NCBI GenBank assembly: GCA_026770575.1 | Contig: MU657185.1 | Location: 367,260 to 431,259 of the forward strand | Source of the DNA: Pelagophyceae sp. CCMP2097 | Lineage: Eukaryota; Sar; Pelagophyceae | DNA: 64,000 bases | Direction: 5' to 3' | Part shown: positions 42,097 through 50,615 of the stretch, piece after piece | How positions within the stretch are numbered: the first letter of the stretch is position 1 | Layout: each line of letters starts with the position of its first letter | Notes under the pieces: model-generated | The model's database searches: none | Told to the model about the DNA's origin: nothing | What the model saw: the letters and a program-made list of their open reading frames with translations, nothing else | Translations under genes and position numbers: made by a program

Positions 42097-43207
42097 ATGC
42101 GGTGGTGCCTCCAGCTCCGTCTCCCCGCGGCGAGCCTCGCGGGGGCGTGCCTCGGGGCGCGGACGAGCTTCTCAAAGGAGGAGGCGGAGGCGCGCTTCTC
42201 CGGTTTGCCCGCGAGGCTGCAACACCAGCTCTCCGCGCCGCAAGCGCCTTACCCGCTCTGGGACACGGACTGGGACAACCGCAAGCTGGACGCGCAGCAG
42301 CGCCTCCGGGCAGCGAGCGTCCAGCATCAAAACGGCGCCGCGGCGCGCGACGACGTCGTGGCCGCGATCCGCAGCCTCTTCGCCGTCGACGGCCCTGGCG
42401 CGCGCGACGACGACGCCGTCGACGCTCTGCTGCTGCAACACGGCGACGACCTCGACCCACTCCTGGCCAAGGCCTTGTTCGCGGCGCGCGGCGTCTACCG
42501 CCACGTTATCCTCGTCCGCCACGGCCAATACGACGAGGACGGCGCTGGCGACGAGGCCAAGTCGCTGACGGAGCTCGGCCGGCGGCAGGCGCTGCGGACG
42601 GGCGAGAAACTCAAGGACCTCCTCGAGGAGCCGCTCGCCGCCGGCAAGACGCGCGTCCGGCTCCACGTCTCGACGATGACGCGCGCCAAGGAGACGGCGG
42701 GTGCGGCCTTTTCGATGCGCCTTTTCGATGCGCCGCGGCGGCGCAACGCCGCGCGCAGGCCTCGTCGCGTCGCGCTGGCCGTCGGAGTCGTTCGACCGCC
42801 TCGACGCGTCGCCGCTCCTTGTCGAGGGCTCGCCGCCGGTGCACAACGTCCCGGCGCCGCTCTACACGGCCGGGCAGGTCCACGCGTCGCTCATGGAGGC
42901 GGCCTTCCGGCGGTACTTCCGGCGACCTGCTCTGGCCGCGCTGGCGGAGCCGCCGCACGGCGAGGTGGTGCCGCGCCACGAGTACGACGTCATCGTCTGC
43001 CATGCCAATGTAATTCGCTTCTTCGCGCTACGTGCGCTGCAGCTGCCCCCTGAGGCGTGGTTCCGCTTCCACCCGAAGAACTGCAGCATCACGCACCTGC
43101 GCATCTCGCCAGAGGGCCACGTCGACCTTTTTTCCTTCGGCGACGCCGGCCACCTCGACGCCGAACACACCACCTTTGGCATGCACGCCCGCTACCCGTT
43201 CAAGTGA
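42097..43207 (+). CDS. PGAM5-like histidine phosphatase
   Basis: Exons 42097-42700 and 42759-43207 (58-nt intron, GTGCGG..CGCAG) make 350 residues; the join is AKETAGLVASRWPSESFD. The phosphohistidine motif is intact (YRHVILVRHGQYDE, with RHG). The distal pieces are LTELGRRQALRTGEKL, STMTRAKETA (the usual 'S.l.RA.eTA') and VIVCHANVIRFFALRAL, with the second catalytic His. This spacing matches PGAM5, a mitochondrial Ser/Thr phosphatase, more than glycolytic mutases. The N-terminal 25 residues are hydrophobic/basic, fitting organelle import or a membrane anchor. It ends 55 bp from the converging GST gene. Confidence 0.87.
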
Positions 43208-43262
43208 TCTTAACGTGTGGGTCCTTTTATATGAGGACACCGCGGCGGCGGGGGCGTGTCGC

Positions 43263-44018
43263 TTAGAAGCGGGTGGCAGGCCGGCGCGCGACCCAGGCCT
43301 GGACGGCGGGCTCGAGGTCGACGGCTTCGACGATGGCGCGGAGCTTCGGCGCCGCCACGAGCGCGGCGGCTGTGGCGGCTTCGTCCTCGCCGGCGCGGAC
43401 CGAGTCGCACATCGCGGCCCAGAGCGTGAAGTCAAAGTACGACCGCTTCGCGCCGAGGCCGTAGCCCGGCGCGGCGTTTGCGTCGAGCGCCGCCTCGATG
43501 CGCGCGAGCCACGAGGGCAGGTCCGTCTCGAACCACTCGGCGCGGCGGCGCGCCTTGTCGTCGGCGGCTTGCTTGGAGAACATAGAAAAGTCCTTGATGC
43601 GCTGCGCGTCCTTGACGTCGCGGACGTGCTCGGCAAGGGCGTCGATCTGCGCCGCCTCGAGCTCGCCGGCGCCAAAGAGGCCCGTAAGACGCGCCACGTA
43701 GCGCTCCATGGCCTTGGTCTGCCCGAGCGCGGCGCCGCCGACGACGAGCACGGGCGCGCGGCCGAGATTCTGCGCCAGCTCGCCGGCGGCCTTGGCGGCG
43801 AGGAATCCGTCGGACTTCATCCCCGCCGCAAAGTCGATGGACCAGCGCTCGTCCTCGTACTCGACGCCGCCGTACTCGAGGAGCACGCGCGTCAGCTCGG
43901 CGGCACCGCGCGCGTCAAAGTACCGCACGCGGAGCGCCGCCGGCGCCGCGCTCGACGCCGCCGAGAGCGCTCGCGCCGCCGCCGGCGCCAGCAGCGCGGC
44001 GACGAGGAAGAGACCCAT
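43263..44018 (-). CDS. Glutathione S-transferase, signal-peptide bearing
   Basis: Single exon, 251 residues. After a signal peptide (MGLFLVAALLAPAAARALSA) comes the thioredoxin-like half (RVRYFDARGAAELTRVLLEY, the Tyr/Arg pattern of sigma/alpha GSTs) with APVLVVGGAALGQTKAMERY in place of the usual 'P.L..dg..l.QS.AI.rYla'. The all-helical C-terminal half includes FFDFTLW-like YFDFTLWAAMCDS. GSTs conjugate glutathione to electrophiles. The leader points to secretion or the plastid; the cleavage region ALSAAS is less typical than ASAFAP. Confidence 0.85.
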   Translation of the reverse strand: MGLFLVAALLAPAAARALSAASSAAPAALRVRYFDARGAAELTRVLLEYGGVEYEDERWSIDFAAGMKSDGFLAAKAAGELAQNLGRAPVLVVGGAALGQTKAMERYVARLTGLFGAGELEAAQIDALAEHVRDVKDAQRIKDFSMFSKQAADDKARRRAEWFETDLPSWLARIEAALDANAAPGYGLGAKRSYFDFTLWAAMCDSVRAGEDEAATAAALVAAPKLRAIVEAVDLEPAVQAWVARRPATRF

Positions 44019-44273
44019 GGCGGTCCTGCGTCAATCCCGTCCCGTCGCGGATCGGCCGAGCCACGGGGCGCACCTTGGAGGTCCTGCTTGGAAGCCTAGT
44101 AAACCTAGGATTCCTACTCGTTGTAGTCTAGGAATCCTAGGAATTCCTAGTACAAATTGTAGGCCTGTTTTTAACACAGAAATCGCCGAAGTTTTCAGTG
44201 AGTCGGTTGCTCCAAAACCTTCCGACACGGGACCGACGTTCACTGGCACCTCGTTCACGGCCGAACATCGACC
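44019..44273. promoter_or_regulatory. Divergent region with inverted repeat
   Basis: Lies between the GST start (minus) and the zinc-finger start (plus). It contains a perfect 13-bp inverted repeat (CCTAGGATTCCTA at 44104-44116 and its complement at 44129-44141, 12-nt loop) overlapping a 14-bp palindrome CTAGGAATTCCTAG (44137-44150). The block is AT-rich against GC-rich surroundings. A similar but imperfect string lies at 53632-53673. Confidence 0.55.
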
Positions 44274-44905
44274 ATGTCCAAGCTCCGCCCGATGCGCGAC
44301 CAGCCCTGGCCGCTCTCCGCGTCCGGGCTCCAGATCATCGACAGCACCATCTCCGCCAACCTCGAGGCGCGTGCGCCGCGGCGAAGGGGTCCCGCTTTAA
44401 GCTTCCGCTTCCGCTTTCGCGTGCACCGGGGTTCCGCTTCCCTTGCGCGGCGGTCGTGACGAGGGCGTGCCGCTAGGTCGAGGCGCGCGCGGCGGCGCCG
44501 CAGCCGCGGCCGAGGGGGCCTGCGGGCCCGGCGTCGCGCATCTGCCACCTCTGCGGGACGCCGCAGCTGCTCCGCACCGGCAGCTTCCCCCAGCACTTCA
44601 AGCGCTGCGCCGCGGCGTGGCAGCTCGAGGAGGACGCGAAGCCCGTTTCATCTCGGCGGCCGCGGCCGCAGGCGCCGCTCCTCGCCGACGGCTCGGCGCC
44701 GACTGCCAAGACGAGCCGCGCCGCGCTCGAGAACTTCAACCGCGAGGCCATGCGCGTCTGGAAGAGGCAGACGCTCGCCCAGTGCCCGAACTGCGACCGC
44801 AGCTTCCGAGCGACGTCGCTCGTCCAACATCTCAAAGGCTGCCACTCGAAGTGCGTGCGGGGCCCCTCGCTGGAAGCGGCCGAGGGGCGCGACGCGGACG
44901 CGTAG
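44274..44905 (+). CDS. ZC2HC1-type zinc-finger protein
   Basis: Exon 1 from 44274 reads MSKLRPMRDQPWPLSASGLQ. An intron with donor GTGCGC near 44373 and acceptor CGCTAG near 44475 probably follows. The second exon has two C2HC fingers: CHLCGTPQLLRTGSFPQHFK with RC, and CPNCDRSFRATSLVQHLKGC with H. This is the ZC2HC1 (FAM164) pattern, two CxxC-x12-HxxxC fingers. The frame ends at TAG 44903-44905, which may instead be an intron end, because protein-like sequence continues from 44920 in another frame. Function in the family is poorly known; several members are in cilia or testis. Confidence 0.65.
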
Positions 44906-44919
44906 GACCGAGACGTTCC

Positions 44920-45909
44920 TCGGCGCGCCTTTCGTCTCCGTCGCCACGTCCAACATCTGGCACAAGCCGCAGTCCACTGCGCGAGTCTCCTTGTCATCGC
45001 CCTCGCAGCCCGAGAGACGACTCGCCGCCAGGTATCCGACCGTCGAAGAGTCGATGACCCTCGACGCAAAGTCCAGACGCAACCAGAGCATTATCTCGTG
45101 AGTGCTCCGTCTGAGCCGGCCTCGTTGAACACTGCGGACTGCGTCGCGCAGGCACGCCGCGCCGCTCAAGCTCGACGAGCAGCGGGCGAGGCTCCCTGCC
45201 ATGTGCCGTTCGCTCCCGCTTGGTGATCGACGCTTGCGCAGGTCGCGGCGCGGCGCTCGGTGCCATCGCTGGCCGAGCTAAAAGCGTCCTGGGCGGCACG
45301 GTCCAAGCCGCCGCGGCGGAAGCCGCCTGCGGCGCCGGCGCCGGAGGACCGGCGGCCCGAGGCGCGCGCGGGAGCGAGCGAGCCGAGCATCGGCTTCACG
45401 TGGGGGGCGCGGACGTCGACGAAGGCGGCGAAGCGCCTCGCGGAAGTCCGCACCCGCGAGAGCGCCGCGGAGCGCGCCGGCGACGCCGCCGCGCAGCGCG
45501 CCGCGCCGCGGCCGTCGCCGCGCGAGCCCACCGCGGGCCAGCGGGACCTCCAGGCGCGCCTCGACGCGCTCGAGAAAAGTCCGTCGCCTCTCCCCGCCCG
45601 GTCCCGTCCGCCGGCCGACTCGGAGCGATTCGTCTAGGCGCGCTCGCGACGCACGAGTCGCTCAAGCGCATCGAGCGGCACTTTCGGGACCCGAACGCGC
45701 CGCCGCCGCCGCCTCGCCGGGACGAGGCGCCGAGGCGGCCGCGGTCGGCGTCGCCGCCGCGCCCCAGATCGGAGGCTCCGTTCGTCGAGGCGGCCGGCCG
45801 AAGGAGCCGCCGGGGCGAGGCCGGCGGCCGGCCGCACTCGCGGTCGACGCTCTCCAAGGAGCACGAAAAGTACTTCACGAGCGGCATCGTCTTCGCATGG
45901 GAAGACTAG
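44920..45909 (+). CDS. Basic low-complexity protein, possible continuation of the zinc-finger gene
   Basis: Exon-like stretches: 44920-45097 (PFVSVATSNIWHKPQSTARV, then YPTVEESMTLDAKSRRNQSI, ending at a GTGAGT donor); about 45260-45575 (PSLAELKASWAARSKPPRRK); and about 45638-45909 (ALATHESLKRIERHFRDPNA) ending KYFTSGIVFAWED. The last two join in phase over a GTCCGT..GTCTAG intron (EKSALATHE). The first join is not in phase with the nearest acceptor. Much is Pro/Arg-rich disorder. 'NIWHKPQ' and 'YPTVEESMTLDAKSRRNQS' look conserved, but I cannot name a family. It could be the 3' half of the preceding ZC2HC1-type gene. Confidence 0.45.
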
Positions 45910-46616
45910 AGGGCCCGTCGCGCCGTGACGAGGACCACGGCCGGCGTCTAAAGTCTAGGATGCACCCCGAGGGCGCCGTCTCACGGTCGCCCTTTTCGAA
46001 CGGTCGGCGGTGGTCCTTGCCTCTTCGCGGGGGGGTTATGGGCGGGCCCTGGCTGCGAGGCAGCGGCTGCGCTCGTCGAGGAGGCGGCAGGAGCCCCAAG
46101 AGGAGTTGCGAGCTGAGGTCGCATTTTGTGTCTCGGTTGTTGCAGCAGGCGGTACTGACGTTGCCCGGCGCCGAGGCGGTGACGGCGCCGACGTTGACGG
46201 CGAGCATGGAGTAGAAGCCCGGAAGGTAGAACCCCGTCGGGAAGATCTCGACGACGACGGTGCAGGGCCGCGCGAAGACGAGGCTGCTGAGCTGCGCGCC
46301 GTGCGGCGAGACGATGACGTCGTGCGCGTGGATCCACGCCGCCTGGGCCTCGGGCGTTTGTTTCTCGCTTGGTCAGGGCGGCGCGCGTGGCGTTGGCCCC
46401 GCGCGCGTCCGGCGCGGCGAGCGGCGCGCCGTCGACGGCGCGCACAAAGGCCAAGGCCTCGGCGCCCCAGCTCCGCTGGTTGGCGCGGTCCAGGACGCCG
46501 ACGCGAACGGCGCCGACGCTTGCGGGCGCGGCGAGCCCCGCGGCGCGGTGGAGCGTGGCCGCGTCGTCGACGGCGCTGAACCACTTGATCTCGTAGTGAC
46601 CACCGTTTGGCGGCAT
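45875..46616 (-). pseudogene. GT61 glycosyltransferase C-terminal fragment with frameshift
   Basis: From MPPNGGHYEIKWFSAVDDAA (46616) the frame carries VGAVRVGVLDRANQRSWGAE, the 'I.iL.R....R' element of GT61 enzymes. Near 46365 the reading shifts by one base, and the family continues: EAQAAWIHAHDVIVSPHGAQ then LSSLVFARPCTVVVEIFPTG, the C-terminal 'd.vv..HGA.Lt..lF..pg..vvEi.P' core. There is no room for an intron at the shift. The N-terminal catalytic half expected for GT61 is absent: the DRC11 gene begins 190 bp away on the other strand. Truncation plus frameshift suggests a decaying copy, unless sequence error and unseen exons explain it. Confidence 0.55.
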
Positions 46617-46804
46617 CAATGGCCTGAGTCGCGAGGAGAGGCCCGGCTGCCGTTGATCCCGCGCCCCCCCCTTCCGCCCGTCCCCACGTCGTCTCGTCAA
46701 CAGGCCCGAGCCTCGGTGTGTGGTGAACGCCCCTTCGCTAAAAGAATAACGAAGCCTGTAATTGCTCGCTGCTCGGCGCCGGTTGCGCGTTGCGCGCGGG
46801 GGCC

Positions 46805-49800
46805 ATGTCCAACGCGACGTACAATGCGCTGTGGGGGGAGGCCATGTCGGAGCTGACGGAGCAGGTCCACCTCGAGGACCCGGCGCTCATCGATGGTGCC
46901 GAGCAGACAGAGCCGGTATGCACCATCAACGAGCGGCGTCTCTTTCGAAGAGCCGCCATGGGGCTCGGCGAGGGCTCGCCCCGCAGAGGTGCACACGTGC
47001 CAGTTGCGAGGTCCTCCCAAATCCGGCCGGTCGGCGACCGTCGGTGGGCGGACGACGTCCCTCGACGGACGACGCGCGCAGCTCTGTGCTCGCGTTCGCA
47101 CCTCACCCGGTCTATGCGACGATCGGGTCGACGAGTGGCGCTGACGTACGGGTCGTGGGAGCGCGCGAACAGACGAGTCGTTGAGTGGCCCGAAAACTGG
47201 GGTTCGAGACTGACGAGCGCTCGGTTGACGAGCTCTCTTTTCGAATGGATCCCTCGAGACGAAGAAGCTGACGCCTCCCTATTCGCAGCACCGGCCGACG
47301 AGCATCGTGCAGACGTTCCAGCACCTCGCGTGCCTGTACATTAAGCGAGTTGGACCTTTGTGCTTGCCTCGCCAGACGCGGGTCTGGCGCCCCCGGCGCT
47401 CCGGCCGTGTCGGACGCTTCATCGCAGGTACCTGCAGATCTTCAAGCGGCTGGAGACGTGCTACGACTGTGCGTGCCTCAGCTGTTGCGCGTCCTTTTCG
47501 GCGCGCGGACGGCGTCGCTTTAGGCATGGTGCACCCGCAGAAGCGCGAGGACGTGCTGCAGGTGCTGGAGCTGGTGATCCGGCGCGTGCTGGAGCTGAAG
47601 CACGCGCTGGTGAAGTACAATCCGCCGAACCCGGCCGTGCGGCGCGCGCCGGGCAAGCCGGAGAAGGCGTTTGCGTGGGAGTATGTCAACCTTGACGACA
47701 TCCTCGTCGACTTGAAGCTGCCGCCGGAAACGCTCGAGGTGCCCGTGCCGCGCTACTTCAAGGAAAACAGCGTCGCCGCGCGCCGCGTGCGCGACCGCAT
47801 CGTCGCCGGCTACATGAAGGTGCGCGCGCTTGACCCGCGCGCCGAGGCAGAGGCCAGCGGTGCGCGGCGGGCCGGTCCGCAGCCGAGATTAGGTGCGGCA
47901 CGGCGTGGACCGCGTGCCTCTGGAGGAGGAGGAGGCCGTGGAGTCTGGCGCGAAGATGGAGGTGTCGCAGTCCATCGAGATCATCCAGCGCAACGAGCGC
48001 GGGCGGCAGGGCAAGCAGCGCGCTCTTCTGGTCAAGGAGCTGCGCGAGGAGGAGAAGCGCCGCCGGTACTACGACGCGACGGCGCAGGCGGAAATGGACC
48101 CGGAGATTGCGGCGATCAACATCCAGCGCCTCTTCCGCGGCTTCTTCTCGCGCGCGCGCGCCGCCGCCGCGCGCGAGGAGGAGCTCGTCTTCATCGGCAT
48201 GCGGCCGCCGAAGCGCGGCGGCGCGACGGGCGCGGCGGACGACTCGCGGCCCGAACTCACGACGGCGTACAAGAAGCGCAAGCAGGAGCAGGCCGACCAC
48301 CGCGCGGCGTACGAAAAGGCGCTGGTGGACCTCAAGGACGTGGTGGCCGAGGAGGAGGGCCCGCACATGCGCGCCGAGCTCCGCGGCGAGCGCACGGACT
48401 GGGTCACACACATGATCGAGACGACCAAGGAGATCCCAGACGACTTGGAGGGCTTTTACCCGGACAAGTTCCCCGCGCAGGCCGAGGAGAAGGCTGCTTC
48501 GGAGGCGCCGGCCAAGGGCGACAAAAAGGCGGACAAGAAAGCCTCTAAGGAGGACAAAAAGGCTAAGGGCAAAAAGGCTAAGGCCAAGGGCCCCGCGGCC
48601 GAGGAGAAGGCCGAGGAGCTGCCTTTGCTGCAGGGCACCACCGAGCTGACGACGGCGATGCACGGCCGCCTGCGCGAGTACGAGGGCGACTGGGAGGAGC
48701 GGGACGAGTCGGAGAACTTTGCGCAGAAGCACGACGTCGAGCTGGCCAAGCGCGCCATCCGCGGCGACGTGCGCCTCGAGATCCGCGACCAGGTCGACGA
48801 GATGCTCCGAATGAACCTGAAGAAAATTAAGATGCAGCTCACAAAGACGGCGCCAAAGGCGGCGAAGGGGAAAAAGGACAAAAAGCCCAAGGGGAAAAAG
48901 GGCAAGAAGGACAAGGGCGCCAAGGGGAAAAAGGGCAAGGCTTTACCCGGCGAGAAGCTGGCCGAGTTGAAGGGCTTGGGCGTCGAGGAGATGCTGGCGC
49001 TTTTGGTAGAGGCCAAGGTCGTCAACGACTACCGCGACCGCCGCATCTCCGACCTCGTCGGCGACTTTAACTACCTCGGCACGGTGCAGCAGCACACGGA
49101 GTCGCACCACGGCCGCGAGTGGGCGCCGCCGGACCCGTCGATGGCCCAGCTCCGCGCGGCGCTGACGGAGTACTGCGTCTTGCCACTCGGCTCGGCGGAG
49201 ATCAAGGCCAAGCTGGACGACCAGTACAACGTCAAGGCGCTGCTCCTCTACGGCCCCCCCGGCGCGGGCAAGACGATGATGGCCGCCGCCGTGGCCAGCG
49301 AGCTCGGGGCGCTGCTTTTGAACATTTCACCTACAAAGCTCAAGGGCCACTTCACGGGCAAGAACGGCGCCACGAAGATGATGCACTGCATCTATTCCGT
49401 CGCGAAAGACGCCGCCTTTGCGCCAGTCGTCGTCTACATGGACGACTGCGAGCAATTCTTCGCAAGAGACACCGCGTTTTTCGGGAAAACGAGATACGTG
49501 GGGCCCTCGACGGCGGGGCCCTCGCCCTGACTCTCGCGCAGGTTGGCGGCGGCAAGAAGTCGAAGGCGGCGGACAAAGACGGCCCCGGCCGCTTCAAAAA
49601 GGACCTCGCCACGTACAAAAACGCCTTTGTCAAGGAGGACCGCGTCATCTTCATCGGCACGACGCGCGCGCCGGACAAGGGCGACGTCAAGGAACTGCGA
49701 GCGTTCTTCGACAAGGTGCTCTACATGCCCCACCCCGACTACGCCTCGCGGCTCATGCTCTGGCGCCGCTGCATCCAGCAGCAGCTCGCCCTCGGGCCCG

Positions 49801-50315
49801 ACCGCGCCACGTGAGCCCCGCCAAAGCCGACGCCGGGCCGCGCTGCGGCCGACGCGACGCGTGTAGGCACCGGTCGCTGCCAGACGACTTCGACCTGTCC
49901 ACGCTGGCGCACATCTCCGAGGGCTTCTCCGCGGGGTCCATCTGCGCGACGGTGGCCAAGACGCTGACCAAGCGGCGCGTCGAGCGCCTCGACAAACGGC
50001 CGCACAACGAGACCGAGTTCCTCAACTCGTGCGTCCCGCCTTTCGACGCGCCGAACCATCGCGGGGGAGCCTCGAAGTTTGGGCGATGTGACGCTCCGCC
50101 GCAGGCTCGCGCACGACGCGGCGAAGATGAACAACGTCGGGCCGGGCAAGACGGACGACGCCGTCTACAAAGACTTTACTGGCAAAATCACGGGCCTCGA
50201 CGACGAGCGCAAGCGCGCCAAGGACGAAAACGAGGGCGGCGGCGACAAGGGCGGCGAGGACAAGGGCAAAAAGGAGAAAAAGGGCGAGAAGAAAGCCGGC
50301 AAGAAGAAGAAGTAA
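46805..50315 (+). CDS. IQCA1: IQ and AAA domain protein, dynein regulatory complex subunit DRC11
   Basis: Start 46805, MSNATYNALWGEAMSELTEQ, closely resembles the IQCA1 start ('MS..TYN..W.EA...L'). Following exons read YLQIFKRLETCYDC then MVHPQKREDVLQVLELVI (intron GTGCGT..TTTAG), LDDILVDLKLPPETLEVPVP and an IQ motif (AAINIQRLFRGFFSRARAAA). A long Lys-rich linker (KKADKKASKEDKKAKGKK) precedes the AAA ATPase: Walker A LLYGPPGAGKTMMAAAVASE, then GATKMMHCIYSVAKDAAFAP and Walker B-like VVVYMDDCEQFF. After an intron ending GCGCAG come DRVIFIGTTRAPDKGDVKEL and DYASRLMLWRRC. The last exons carry ISEGFSAGSICATVAKTL and a Lys-rich tail. Domain order matches DRC11 of the ciliary nexin-dynein regulatory complex. 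Walker B has DD in place of DE. Confidence 0.85.
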
Positions 50316-50615
50316 GCCGCAAAACCCTCTGCTTTTACAATTGTACCACTGGCCCCCCTGTGTCCACTGGGAGCCCGCTCAGGAACTGTCCCCCACGTGT
50401 ATCCATCGGGACACAAGCGGCGTGGCGCGGCCGGCGCGGCGATTCAGGCCTCGCCGAGGGGCCTTCTCCGAAAAGCCATCGCAAATTTTGGCGAGACGCC
50501 TGACTCCGCGCGGAAGGCCCATCTCGGTCGAGTCCCTCAATTGATGCACTTGATGGACGAGCACTAGAGGAAGCCGAGCCTCTCTCTCGGGTGCGTCCGC
50601 GCATAGTAAAAAAAG
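50316..50615. promoter_or_regulatory. Upstream region of the second RRM-HPR-RAP gene
   Basis: 300 bp between the DRC11 stop and the next plus-strand start. No exon. It should contain the DRC11 3' end and the promoter of the downstream gene; no clear signal seen. Confidence 0.35.
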
